Source: JAGPCK01 sp041675505
Lineage (GTDB): Bacteria > Bacteroidota > Bacteroidia > UKL13-3
Length of the DNA: 64,000 bases
Direction: 5' to 3'
Assembly (NCBI GenBank): GCA_041675505.1
Contig: JBAYTR010000010.1
Span: forward strand, 1 to 64,000
The notes under the pieces are model-generated. The model saw nothing but the letters and a program-made list of their open reading frames with translations, ran no database searches and was not told the DNA's origin. The position numbers and the translations under genes were made by a program. Positions 33,412-42,323 of this stretch are shown one piece after another; within the stretch, counting starts at the first letter, position 1, and every line of letters starts with the position of its first letter.

Positions 33412-35232
33412 TTATGGTGCAAATTTTTCTCCTCTAAGTTGACGAAATTTTATCCTCACTTCATTCACATACATACTTCCGGTATATGAATTTATAAACT
33501 TGTCGCATAATTCAAGGGCCTTGGCTTTATCATTTAAGCGGCTATCGTAAATGCGTATGGATTCCAACAGAGCATTATCTGCCAGAATATCGGTGGGGTA
33601 TTTGGTGTAAATTTCAGTAAAAAACCCCAAGGCTGATTTGTACTCTTTTTTGTTGAGGAATATTTTGCCTTTTAAATACAAAACTTCATCAGCCAGACTA
33701 TGCTCAGGAAATTTTTTCTCCAACAATGCCAATACCAACAAAGCGCTGTCGGTTTGCTGCTGGTAGTTGAGTAAATCAGCTAAGGCATATATTTTCATCG
33801 CCTCTTCTGTACTGTCTAAACCAGTATTATCCTGAATAAGCAAAGAAAGTTCAATGGAGTTGTTGGAAATAAGCTGGGTGGTGGCGGTTTTTAATACATC
33901 AAGTTGAGCCTGTGCCCACTCAAAATCTCCCCGATAATAACTTAAAGTAGCATTTTTAAATTTGGCCAGCTGCCCGATCGGTTCTTCTTTGAAATCATAG
34001 TCAACCTGTTCGTATAACAAGGTGGCCTCCCACACGTCATTCATTAATACCAATACATCAGCCAGCTCCAGTTTTGCTTCTGCTTGTAGCATGGGGCTAA
34101 GGCGAGGCATAGAAGTAAGTTGTTTCAACAGCAATACCGCAGAATCGTGTTTGTTCAGGTAAAAAGCCTGCAGGTGTGCCAGGTCGCGAATAAAGTTCGC
34201 ACTTAAGTAGTTTACTCCCAACAAACTAATGTTGCTCAGGTAATCAGATTCTAATAAAAACAAGTCTGATTTGGTGTATTTGCCCGAAAAGATTTTTAAC
34301 CTTCTTACCTCCACAATTCCATAGCGGGCAGAAACAGCATAAGGGTTTTCATTTCCCTGCTCCAACACGGCCATGTAAGCTTTTATGGCATAAGTGAATT
34401 CTTCGTTTTCTTTGAGTTGTTCTCCCCACTCAAACAATTTACGCCCGTTGTAGCGAAATCGCTTGTCTAACGCGCGGCATTGCACAAAGGCGCCCTCGTA
34501 CTCTTTATTTTCAGTAAGCAACCAAACCAGCAGATCAGGGAAAACAGGTTTTTGGCTCTCTTCCTGCATGCGTTTCATCAACAGCTTCTTAAACCCATCC
34601 GGGCCGTTTTGTTTTTCAGCATAATACGCCTGCAAGAATCCTTTTATCTCATCCAATTCCGAATCATCTTCCGAAAGAATGTTCAGGTACTCTTCTATCA
34701 TTTCTTCTTCGCGGCCCAATTTTCCCAGCAGTTGTGCCAGTTGTGCCGAAAAGACGCGGTTAATTTTTGTTATCTTTCTGTATTTGAGCAGGGTTTCTGC
34801 GGCATAATGGTATTCACCCCTTTTTTCAAAAGCCCTGGAAAGCAAATCGGCATAGGTTTCATCGGGTTTCAGCTTTTTAAGCAAATCGTCATAAATTTTT
34901 GTTGCCTCTGCTTTGTTTCCTTTGCTGCTTTGAATGTAGCCCGCATCAACCGTAAATGAAGGGTTTTCGCGGTTTTTCTTCTGCATGCGCAGGGCCAGCT
35001 TTTCAGCCTCGCTGTGATTGTTTACCAGCAATAAACACTTTAACAGGTTCTCGTAAACGTAAATATCATCAGGCTTATTGGCGAGCAGTTTTTTGTATAC
35101 CTCCACCGCCTTTTCATACTCTCCGGCACTTACATATTGGGCAGCGAGGAGTTCCTCTTTTTCAGGAGTTTGTGCCTGAACCAAGTGCGACAAGCACCAT
35201 AATGAAAGAAGTAAATACAGGTAACGCATCAT
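33412..35232 (-). CDS. tetratricopeptide repeat protein, exported
   Basis: The 606-residue protein has a signal peptide (MMRYLYLLLSLWCLSHLVQAQ) followed by TPR units over its whole length, for example SAGEYEKAVEVYKKLLANKP, EATKIYDDLLKKLKPDE and the last FLNKKEYKSALGFFTEIYTKYP. The C-terminal third resembles the outer-membrane-lipoprotein/BamD-type TPR arrays (YPTDILADNALLESIRIY). It is probably a periplasmic scaffold. Partner proteins are unknown. It is transcribed alone, with a terminator downstream. Confidence 0.85.
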   Translation of the reverse strand: MMRYLYLLLSLWCLSHLVQAQTPEKEELLAAQYVSAGEYEKAVEVYKKLLANKPDDIYVYENLLKCLLLVNNHSEAEKLALRMQKKNRENPSFTVDAGYIQSSKGNKAEATKIYDDLLKKLKPDETYADLLSRAFEKRGEYHYAAETLLKYRKITKINRVFSAQLAQLLGKLGREEEMIEEYLNILSEDDSELDEIKGFLQAYYAEKQNGPDGFKKLLMKRMQEESQKPVFPDLLVWLLTENKEYEGAFVQCRALDKRFRYNGRKLFEWGEQLKENEEFTYAIKAYMAVLEQGNENPYAVSARYGIVEVRRLKIFSGKYTKSDLFLLESDYLSNISLLGVNYLSANFIRDLAHLQAFYLNKHDSAVLLLKQLTSMPRLSPMLQAEAKLELADVLVLMNDVWEATLLYEQVDYDFKEEPIGQLAKFKNATLSYYRGDFEWAQAQLDVLKTATTQLISNNSIELSLLIQDNTGLDSTEEAMKIYALADLLNYQQQTDSALLVLALLEKKFPEHSLADEVLYLKGKIFLNKKEYKSALGFFTEIYTKYPTDILADNALLESIRIYDSRLNDKAKALELCDKFINSYTGSMYVNEVRIKFRQLRGEKFAP

Positions 35233-35380
35233 GTGTAAATCAAAAACGCAGCAAAATAAAGGCTAGTATTTGCGAATATACAACAAAGCTTAAAGCAAAA
35301 AGGTATACGAAAATGTACGGAAAGCTCCAATTATGGCACAAACGTTAAAAACTAAGGGCAGCAAATACTAAACAGGCGGG

Positions 35381-35388
35381 TATTTTTG
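35381..35388 (+). promoter_or_regulatory. -7 element upstream of the flippase gene
   Basis: TATTTTTG (TAnnTTTG), 62 bases before the TTG start at 35451. A second motif, TACCTTTG (35446-35453), overlaps the start codon itself and cannot serve that start. Confidence 0.4.
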
Positions 35389-35450
35389 TTAAATGATTCC
35401 TGCAAGTACCAGACAGTACAAGCGGAACAGCACACGAGCACAGTATACCT

Positions 35451-36926
35451 TTGAGCGCACTAAAAAAACTACTTTCACAAACCGCCATTTACGGGCTGAG
35501 CCACATTTTGGGCCGGCTGGTGAACTACCTGTTGGTGCCATTGCATACCAGGGTTTTTCATGATCCGGCCGAGTACGGCACCATTACAGAAATGTACAGC
35601 TATGTTTCCTTTTTTATAGTTGTGCTCACTTACGGAATGGAAACAACCTTTTTCAGGTTTTCCCAAAAATTTCCGGGCGAACGGAAGGTGTACTCTACTG
35701 CGCTTATCTCCTTGCTGGTCACCTCGGTTATCTTTATCACTGCTGCGACATTGCTTGCTGAACCCCTTGCGGCAAGTTTGCAATATGCTACTCATCCGGA
35801 ATACGTTACCTGGTTTGCCGTAATTTTGGGTTGTGACGCAATTGCAGCCATTCCGTTCGCTATGCTGCGCCAACAGAACCGCCCCGTAAGGTTTGCGCTG
35901 CTTAAAAACATCAACATCCTTATCAATGTACTGCTCAACCTGTACTTTTTACTTCTCTGCCCTTACTTGCTGCAGCAAGGCTTGTTGGCCCCGCTTTACG
36001 ACCCGTCAATAGGGGTGGGTTATGTATTTATTTCCAATATGCTGGCCAGCGTGATTACCTTACCGCTGTTGTCGCAGGAAATACGTCTGGTGTTCAGTGG
36101 TTTCGACTTTGGCATTTGGAAACAAATGTTACGCTATGGTGCGCCTTTGCTCATTGTGGGTTTAGGCGGGATGGTGAATGAAACACTGGACCGTGCCATA
36201 ATGAAGCATTTAATTGCCGATAAAGAGACCGCCATGCACCAGCTGGGGGTTTACGGGGCCAATTATAAGCTTTCCATTCTTATCAGTTTGTTCATACAGG
36301 CCTTTCGTTATGCTGCAGAGCCCTTCTTTTTCTCGGGCGTCACAGATGCCAACCGTAAGACGCTTTATGCCAAAGTGATGAACTATTTTGTGTTGGTGTG
36401 TTTGGGCACCTTTTTATTGGTAATGCTTTTTATTGAGCAGTTCAAAAATTTTGTAGGGCCAGATTACCATGAAGGATTGAATATTGTCCCAATTTTGTTG
36501 CTGGCTAACATCTGTTTAGGGGTTTACTTCAACCTCTCCATCTGGTTCAAGTTGGCCGATAAAACTTCAGTAGGCGCCATCATATCCGCAGTGGGTGCGC
36601 TCATAACCATTTCGCTTAATCTGTGGTGGGTACCACTCTACGGCTATACCGGTGCGGCCTGGGCAACATTGTTTTGTTATTTCAGCATGATGTTAATGGG
36701 GTATTTTACCGGGGCAAAATATTTTCCCATCCCTTACCAAACCTGGCGCTTGGCGCTATATACGCTATTGGCTTTCCTTATTTATTTCGGGGCAGGTTAC
36801 CTTCATGCTCACCTGTTATCTGACGGGCCTTTGCGTTGGGTAATCAACGTGGTTCTTTTGTTGCTGTTTGCCGGCATTGGTTATGCAGCAGAAAGAAAGA
36901 ATAAAATGCTAAATTTGCCCGCTTAA
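35451..36926 (+). CDS. oligosaccharide flippase (MATE/MOP superfamily)
   Basis: The 491-residue protein has about 14 hydrophobic helices. It opens ALKKLLSQTAIYGLSHILGR with the charged amphipathic start and TRVF-PAEYG turn typical of polysaccharide-synthase/flippase proteins of the MOP superfamily. It should move a lipid-linked oligosaccharide across the inner membrane. No ATG is available; TTG 35451 gives the family's normal N-terminus. It leads a run of six co-directional genes to 42134 (dut, nucleotidyltransferase, TPR protein, DUF4292, EnvC-like) with gaps of 5-26 bases or overlaps. Confidence 0.88.
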   Translation: MSALKKLLSQTAIYGLSHILGRLVNYLLVPLHTRVFHDPAEYGTITEMYSYVSFFIVVLTYGMETTFFRFSQKFPGERKVYSTALISLLVTSVIFITAATLLAEPLAASLQYATHPEYVTWFAVILGCDAIAAIPFAMLRQQNRPVRFALLKNINILINVLLNLYFLLLCPYLLQQGLLAPLYDPSIGVGYVFISNMLASVITLPLLSQEIRLVFSGFDFGIWKQMLRYGAPLLIVGLGGMVNETLDRAIMKHLIADKETAMHQLGVYGANYKLSILISLFIQAFRYAAEPFFFSGVTDANRKTLYAKVMNYFVLVCLGTFLLVMLFIEQFKNFVGPDYHEGLNIVPILLLANICLGVYFNLSIWFKLADKTSVGAIISAVGALITISLNLWWVPLYGYTGAAWATLFCYFSMMLMGYFTGAKYFPIPYQTWRLALYTLLAFLIYFGAGYLHAHLLSDGPLRWVINVVLLLLFAGIGYAAERKNKMLNLPA

Positions 36927-36931
36927 TAAAC

Positions 36932-37375
36932 ATGGCCAGCGTCACCGTAAAAATAATCAACAAGAGTCCGTTTCCTTTACCGGCATATGAAACCGTTCAT
37001 TCAGCGGGTATGGATTTGCGTGCCGATATACAGGAGCCTGTTGAGCTGAGGCCCCTGCAACGCACCTTGCTGGGCACCTCTTTGTTTATTGAATTGCCTG
37101 AAGGGCATGAAGCGCAAATAAGACCTCGAAGCGGCATGGCGCTCAAGCACGGCTTAACTGTACTCAATTCACCGGGCACTATTGATGCAGATTACCGCGG
37201 AGAAATAAAAATATTGTTGATTAACCTGTCTGACCAAACCTATACCGTTCAACCGGGCGAACGTATTGCACAAATGATTGTGTCGCGCCATGAAAAAGTA
37301 AGCTGGAAGGCGGTAGAGTCGCTTACAGATACACAACGGGGAGAAGGCGGATACGGACACACCGGAAACAAATAA
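36932..37375 (+). CDS. dut: dUTP diphosphatase
   Basis: The 147-residue protein has all five trimeric dUTPase motifs: SAGMDLRAD, RPRSGMALKHG, LNSPGTIDADYRGEIK, QPGERIAQMIV and the C-terminal GEGGYGHTG P-loop-like arm. It hydrolyses dUTP to dUMP and pyrophosphate, keeping uracil out of DNA and feeding thymidylate synthesis. It starts five bases after the flippase stop. Confidence 0.96.
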   Translation: MASVTVKIINKSPFPLPAYETVHSAGMDLRADIQEPVELRPLQRTLLGTSLFIELPEGHEAQIRPRSGMALKHGLTVLNSPGTIDADYRGEIKILLINLSDQTYTVQPGERIAQMIVSRHEKVSWKAVESLTDTQRGEGGYGHTGNK

Positions 37376-37401
37376 CCAACCCATTTAATACGAAAAAAAA
37401 C

Positions 37402-38406
37402 ATGAACATTATTGTACCAATGGCCGGCATGGGCAAACGCATGAGACCCCACACGCTCACAGTTCCTAAACCATTGATTCCTGTTGCCGGTAAACCCATT
37501 GTTCAGTGGTTAATTGAAGACATTGTAAAAATATGCGGAGAAGGAGTGAACGAAGTGGCTTTCGTAATCGGGCGCTTTGGAGAGGAAGTAGAAAAAAACC
37601 TGTTGGACATCGCCAAACAAGTGGGTGCCCAAGGAAAAATATATTACCAGGATGAACCACTGGGAACGGCCCACGCCATTCTTTGTGCAAAGGAGTCGTT
37701 GAAGGGTAACGTGTCGGTTGTATTTGCAGATACGTTGTTTAAAGCCGACTTTACCCTTGATCGTAGCAAAGATGCTATTATCTGGGTACAAAAAATTGAC
37801 GATCCTCGCCAGTTTGGTGTGGTAAAAGTAAACAGCGATGGAGTAATTACCGAGTTTATAGAGAAGCCGCAGGAGTTTGTGTCTGACCTGGCCATTATTG
37901 GTATTTATTACTTCAAAGACGGGGAGTACCTGAAAGAAGAGTTGCAATACCTGCTGGACAACGACATCAAAGAAAAAGGAGAGTTCCAGCTTACCAATGC
38001 TATGGAGAACATGAAGAACAAAGGATACAAATTTGTTCCCGGCAAGGTAGAAGAGTGGCTCGATTGTGGCAACAAGAACTCCACCGTATACACCAACCAG
38101 CGCATGCTTGAGATTAAGAAAAATCAGGTTCAGTTAATTCACCCTTCAGCCAAAAACAACAACTCTGTTATTATAGAGCCCTGTTACTTAGGCGAAGGAG
38201 TAGAGCTGAACAATTCTGTGGTTGGTCCGCACGTTTCATTGGGTAAAGGAACCAAAGTAAACGGTACCATTATCAGCAACAGCATAGTGCAAAACAATAC
38301 GGTCATCAACCAATCCAATATCAGCAACTCCATGTTGGGCAGCCATGTGGTGTACAGTGGAAAGGCAGAAGACTTAAGCATTGGCGACTACTCCACACAC
38401 GAATAA
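37402..38406 (+). CDS. nucleotidyltransferase (sugar-1-phosphate NTP transferase type)
   Basis: The 334-residue protein starts with the nucleotide-binding signature MNIIVPMAGMGKRMRPHTLT followed by PKPLIPVAGKPIVQW. It has DEPLGTAHAILCA, VVFADTLF (metal-binding Asp), and EEWLDCGNKN as in glucose-1-phosphate thymidylyl- or uridylyltransferases. The C-terminal 90 residues are a left-handed beta-helix tail (VELNNSVVGPHVSLGKGTKV). The exact sugar and nucleotide cannot be told. Its place next to a flippase suggests activated sugar supply for envelope polysaccharide. Confidence 0.9.
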   Translation: MNIIVPMAGMGKRMRPHTLTVPKPLIPVAGKPIVQWLIEDIVKICGEGVNEVAFVIGRFGEEVEKNLLDIAKQVGAQGKIYYQDEPLGTAHAILCAKESLKGNVSVVFADTLFKADFTLDRSKDAIIWVQKIDDPRQFGVVKVNSDGVITEFIEKPQEFVSDLAIIGIYYFKDGEYLKEELQYLLDNDIKEKGEFQLTNAMENMKNKGYKFVPGKVEEWLDCGNKNSTVYTNQRMLEIKKNQVQLIHPSAKNNNSVIIEPCYLGEGVELNNSVVGPHVSLGKGTKVNGTIISNSIVQNNTVINQSNISNSMLGSHVVYSGKAEDLSIGDYSTHE

Positions 38407-38415
38407 CATCCTTAC

Positions 38416-40122
38416 ATGCTTAAACACCTTCTTACACTAATCGTACTTTTTTTACTTGCAGGAACAACCGGTGTTGTTGCTCAAAAGAAAAAAACGATTG
38501 ATGAAGGAAACAAAACCGCCTTTGAGCAGGCACTCATCAGCGGACATCGCGAGATGGCGTTGGGTAATGAAGACAAGGCCATTGATTTTTTCGCTCAATG
38601 TACACGGCTTTTACCAGAGAGTGCTTTGCCTCATTACAAACTGAGCCAGCTTTACCAAAAGAGCAAAAAGCGTAACGATGCCTTGCAGGAAATTGACAAG
38701 GCTATAGAATTGGATAAAGCCAACAAGTGGTACTTTTTACACAAAGCCCGCTTACTGGCCGAAATGAATAAACACGAGGCCTCAGCCAACGCTTACGAAC
38801 AAGCCATAAAGTTAGACCCCATGAGTGAAGAGCTGTATTTTGAAGCATCGCTCATGTATGCCTCAGCCGCCAAATACAGCAAGGCATTGGAGCTGATGGA
38901 CGAGTTGGAAAAAATTACAGGCATTAACGAAGAGATATCCCTGCAAAAGGAGCGCCTGTACCTGGCTCAAAACAAACTTAAAAAGGCGGTTGCCGAAATG
39001 CAGCGCCTGTCAGACGCCTACCCGCAAGAAATGCGCTACGTGGGCATGTTGGCCGAGATTTATGCAGCCAACGGACAACAGGATAAGGCGTTTGAATTGT
39101 ATCAAAAAATTCTTCAGAATGAACCCAATAACGGCTTTGCTCATTTTGCTATTGCTGATTACTGGAGAGAAAAAGGGGATTTGGCAAAAGCGTTCGAAGC
39201 TACCCGCAAAGGTTTTGCTGACAGCAACGTGGATGTAAAACCCAAACTCAACATGCTGGTGGCTTACCTTAATGTGATAGGCACCAACAAAGAATTAAAA
39301 GAAGAGGCCTTTACGCTGGTAGAGATTCTCACAGAAACACATCCGGATGAACCATCGGCACATGTGGTTTACGGAGACTTGCTGGTGGCCGATAAACAAT
39401 ACAAAGAGGCCCGCGACCACTACAACCTCGCTTTACTTACCGAGCAAGACAAGTTTAGCGTGTGGCAGCAACTGATTATGTGCAGTGCCGAAGTGTATGA
39501 TTTCTCCCGCATGGCCAAAGATTGCGACCGCGCGCTGGAGCTTTTTCCCAACATGCCTGAGTTGTACGTTTGGGGAGGAGTAGCGCACTACCAGATTAAA
39601 GAATACGAGAAAACTATCAACCACAGCAAATCGGGCCTCGCGCTTGGTTTGGCCGATATCAGCCAGCAGGTACAAATGCTCTCACAACTGGGCGATGCGG
39701 CACACTTTACCGGTGACCACCAACTTTCTGATTCAGCCTATGAAGCGGTGTTGAACATTGACAACGCCAATACCTATGTATTGAATAATTATGCATATTT
39801 CCTTTCCGTTCGCAAAGTAAAGCTAGACCGTGCTTTGGAAATGTCGGCCAAAACATTGGAGACAAGTCCGGAGAGCGCTACCTACCTGGATACTTACGGT
39901 TGGATACTGTTTCAGCAGGGCAAATACACAGAAGCCTTGGAGCAACTTGAAAAGGCAGTAATACGCGATACAGAAAGTGCTGAAGTAACGGAACACTATG
40001 CTGATGCGCTGTTTAAAACAGGCAAAATAAATGAGGCTGTTGAGCAATGGAAAAAAGCTAAAGAACAAGGAGGAGATGCCCTTCGATTAGATCAGAAAAT
40101 ACGTGAACGCAAAATCAAATAA
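38416..40122 (+). CDS. tetratricopeptide repeat protein, exported
   Basis: The 568-residue protein has a signal peptide (to about residue 22, GVVAQ) and at least nine TPR units, for example GNEDKAIDFFAQCTRLLPES, KRNDALQEIDKAIELDKANK and GKYTEALEQLEKAVIRDTES near the end. The organisation (signal peptide and TPR array directly before DUF4292 and an EnvC-like protein) is a conserved Bacteroidota cluster. It is probably a periplasmic scaffold in envelope assembly. It overlaps the next gene by 20 bases. Confidence 0.87.
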   Translation: MLKHLLTLIVLFLLAGTTGVVAQKKKTIDEGNKTAFEQALISGHREMALGNEDKAIDFFAQCTRLLPESALPHYKLSQLYQKSKKRNDALQEIDKAIELDKANKWYFLHKARLLAEMNKHEASANAYEQAIKLDPMSEELYFEASLMYASAAKYSKALELMDELEKITGINEEISLQKERLYLAQNKLKKAVAEMQRLSDAYPQEMRYVGMLAEIYAANGQQDKAFELYQKILQNEPNNGFAHFAIADYWREKGDLAKAFEATRKGFADSNVDVKPKLNMLVAYLNVIGTNKELKEEAFTLVEILTETHPDEPSAHVVYGDLLVADKQYKEARDHYNLALLTEQDKFSVWQQLIMCSAEVYDFSRMAKDCDRALELFPNMPELYVWGGVAHYQIKEYEKTINHSKSGLALGLADISQQVQMLSQLGDAAHFTGDHQLSDSAYEAVLNIDNANTYVLNNYAYFLSVRKVKLDRALEMSAKTLETSPESATYLDTYGWILFQQGKYTEALEQLEKAVIRDTESAEVTEHYADALFKTGKINEAVEQWKKAKEQGGDALRLDQKIRERKIK

Positions 40123-40885
40123 TCCCCATTTTTTATTCGTGCTTTTGGTCGTTTTGTTATCGGCCTGTTCCAAAAAAGTAGTTGGTCCGGGTGCGTCAAA
40201 ACTACCGGCCAGAGCAGAGGTTAATGCCGTTATCACCAAAGTAAACTCAGGCGAGGTGACCTATGAGCACTTTTCAGCAAAGGCTAAAACAGAAATTGCG
40301 CCTGACGGAGACAAAGACTATTCAGCCACGCTGCACATTCGCATGAAACGTGATAAGTACCTGTGGGCCTCTGTAAACGTAATGCTGGGTATTGAAGCAG
40401 CACGCCTTTATATGACCCAGGATTCCGTGTTTATTCTTAACCGGCTCAAGAAAGAATACGTGGCCCAAAGTCTGGCCTATTTTCAGCAATTTTCCAGAGC
40501 ACCCATCAGTTTAAAAACAGTGCAACAAATGTTGGTGGGCAATACCCTGTTTCCATTGCCCGATACTTTGCAATCAGACACCAATACGGCCGATGGTTGG
40601 TTTTTTTCACTCGCCCTTCAACAGGTTGTATACGGGGTGTATGTAAATAAGGACAATATGAAAGCAACCGCGCAGCACTTGAATGACAGCGCACGTCAGC
40701 AACAATTGCACGTGTATTACAGCGATTACCAGAAAGAAAATGTGCAAAATATACCGCGTAAAATAGCGCTGCACACAGCCTCAAAAGCCCAAATGAAAGT
40801 TACCTTTGACTACCAAAATGTCTCTTTTGCGCCTTTTGACGAAATTTCGTTCAGCATTCCCGCTTCGTATAAGCCGGCTAAGTAG
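40103..40885 (+). CDS. DUF4292 lipoprotein
   Basis: The 260-residue protein uses a GTG start inside the end of the TPR gene. The lipoprotein signal LVVLLSAC (Cys about 22) is followed by KKVVGPGASKLPARAEVNAVI. The DUF4292 domain shows TYEHFSAKAKTEIAPDG, LHIRMKRDKYLWASVNVMLGIEAARLYMTQDSV and FSIPASYKP. The fold is related to LolA/LolB-type lipoprotein carriers and outer-membrane LolB-like proteins, so a role in lipoprotein or lipid handling is plausible. It overlaps the following gene by 68 bases. Confidence 0.88.
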   Translation: MNAKSNNPHFLFVLLVVLLSACSKKVVGPGASKLPARAEVNAVITKVNSGEVTYEHFSAKAKTEIAPDGDKDYSATLHIRMKRDKYLWASVNVMLGIEAARLYMTQDSVFILNRLKKEYVAQSLAYFQQFSRAPISLKTVQQMLVGNTLFPLPDTLQSDTNTADGWFFSLALQQVVYGVYVNKDNMKATAQHLNDSARQQQLHVYYSDYQKENVQNIPRKIALHTASKAQMKVTFDYQNVSFAPFDEISFSIPASYKPAK

Positions 40886-42134
40886 CCTGTTGCTGCTCCT
40901 GCTGTGTGTTGCCTTGTGCAATACCGCACAGGCACAATCGCGCAGTGAACTGGAGCGCAAGCGCAGGCAACAGGAGCAAGAGATAAAGCTCACACGCAAA
41001 ATGCTGCTGGAGACTAAAAAGAAGGAAAAGGCTACCCTTAATCAACTGGAAATTCTCAATACGCAAATTAAAACCCGCAGCCAGCTCATACAAACCATTA
41101 ACCAGGAAATTGATGTGGTGGATACCCGCATTACGGAATTAAACAGCACCATCAACACCCTGCAACGCGAGATTGAACAAATGCGCAAACAATATGCGCA
41201 ACTGGTGGTGGCTTCTTATAAAAACCGCAACACACTCGATAAGCTCATGTACATTCTTGCTTCCGATGGGTTTGAGCAAGCCTACAAACGCATGAAATAC
41301 GTGCAGCAGTTTTCGGTGTTCAGGCAAAAACAGGTATCGCTTATTCTGAAAACACAAACCATTTTGCTGGGCAGTCTTAATGAGTTGAGGAATGTAAAAG
41401 ACGAAAAAGAAGTATTGTTGGGCGACAAAGAAACCGAGAAAAAAGAACTGGAGCAGGACAAACAAGAAGAAGCCCGCGTGTTGCTTGCCCTCAAGCAAAA
41501 AGAAAAAGAACTGGTGGCTCAGCTACGTAAAAAAGAAGAGGCCGCCCGCAAACTGAAAAAAGCCATTGAAGATTTAATTGCCAAAGAAATAGAAGCTGCC
41601 CGTAAGCGCGAAGAACTGGAGCGTAAAAAACGCGAAGCGGCTACGGGCAAAAAAGAAGAAAAAACCAGCACCGCCAAAGCCACTGCACTGGCCCTTACGC
41701 CTGAGGCCGCCAACCTGGCTAATGAGTTTAGCCGCAATAAAGGCACACTGCCCTGGCCGGTGGAACAAGGCTTTATCTCCAAAGCATTTGGTACCCACCC
41801 GCACCCTACATTAAAAAACATTACGGTAAACAACACCGGAATTGATATCACCACACAAAAAAATGCCAAGGCCCGAGCAGTATTCAGGGGTGAGGTAAAA
41901 ATGAAGTTTTCTGTACCGGGTATGGGCAACGCAGTAATTGTATCGCATGGCGACTATTACACCGTGTACACCAACTTAGAAGATGTGTTTGTACGTGTAG
42001 GCGATAAAATAAGCACCAAGCAGGAAATAGGCACCGTAATGAGCAATGAGGTAGAAGAAAAAACCGAACTGCACATTGAAATTTACAAAGGTAAAATGCG
42101 CCTCGATCCGCAAGAGTGGTTGTTTAAGAAGTAA
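40818..42134 (+). CDS. EnvC-like murein hydrolase activator (degenerate LytM domain)
   Basis: The 438-residue protein from ATG 40818 has a signal peptide ending near CNTAQAQ and a long coiled coil (about residues 40-280, rich in K/E/Q). The LytM/M23 domain (about 315-438) reads WPVEQGFISKAFGTHPHP, NNTGIDITTQKNAKARAV, VIVSHGDYYTVYTNL and ELHIEIYKG. In active M23 peptidases the first zinc ligand lies in an H-GID motif; here it is NTGID, so the site is incomplete, as in EnvC. It probably activates cell-division amidases rather than cutting peptidoglycan. Its last codons lie inside a 65-bp direct repeat found again at 43496. Confidence 0.88.
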   Translation: MSLLRLLTKFRSAFPLRISRLSSLLLLLLCVALCNTAQAQSRSELERKRRQQEQEIKLTRKMLLETKKKEKATLNQLEILNTQIKTRSQLIQTINQEIDVVDTRITELNSTINTLQREIEQMRKQYAQLVVASYKNRNTLDKLMYILASDGFEQAYKRMKYVQQFSVFRQKQVSLILKTQTILLGSLNELRNVKDEKEVLLGDKETEKKELEQDKQEEARVLLALKQKEKELVAQLRKKEEAARKLKKAIEDLIAKEIEAARKREELERKKREAATGKKEEKTSTAKATALALTPEAANLANEFSRNKGTLPWPVEQGFISKAFGTHPHPTLKNITVNNTGIDITTQKNAKARAVFRGEVKMKFSVPGMGNAVIVSHGDYYTVYTNLEDVFVRVGDKISTKQEIGTVMSNEVEEKTELHIEIYKGKMRLDPQEWLFKK

Positions 42135-42188
42135 TTCTGCTTCACCCGTTTTCTCCCCAAATTTTTGTAAACTTGAATTGCGAAAAAC
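42123..42188 (+). repeat. 65-bp direct repeat, left copy
   Basis: It begins in the last codons of the EnvC-like gene and runs through TTTTCTCCCC and AAACTTGAATTGCGAAAAAC. It matches 43496-43560 at about 58 of 66 positions, with the last 40 bases almost identical. The two copies enclose about 1.3 kb with the RhuM-Fic gene. Confidence 0.85.
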
Positions 42189-42200
42189 AAAGGCTCAATT

Positions 42201-42299
42201 ATGGAGAATCGGATAGATGTTTTAAAAACCCAAAACTTGACCACCCCACATCCCTTAAAGGTAATGACACCATTGAATGCAAAAAGGGTAAGGGTTTAA
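42201..42299 (+). CDS. possible 32-aa peptide or truncated gene start
   Basis: ATG 42201 opens a 32-codon frame starting MENRIDVLKTQNLTTPHP and ending at TAA 42297. It lies 13 bases after the left direct repeat and 24 bases before the RhuM-Fic start. It may be a small leader gene or the 5' remnant of a longer gene cut by the rearrangement. No family is recognised. Confidence 0.25.
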   Translation: MENRIDVLKTQNLTTPHPLKVMTPLNAKRVRV

Positions 42300-42323
42300 A
42301 CCGGACAACCCACTTAATATCTC

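Noticed and set aside
35393..35500. ATG 35393 downstream of a -7 element, as alternative start of a gene before the flippase.
   Set aside because: It is in another frame and gives a short Arg/Thr-rich peptide overlapping the flippase; no coding character.
42169..42176. TAAACTTG in both 65-bp repeats, as a promoter carried by the repeat.
   Set aside because: It differs from TAnnTTTG in one conserved base and has no -33 element. It is worth keeping in mind but not supported as a feature.
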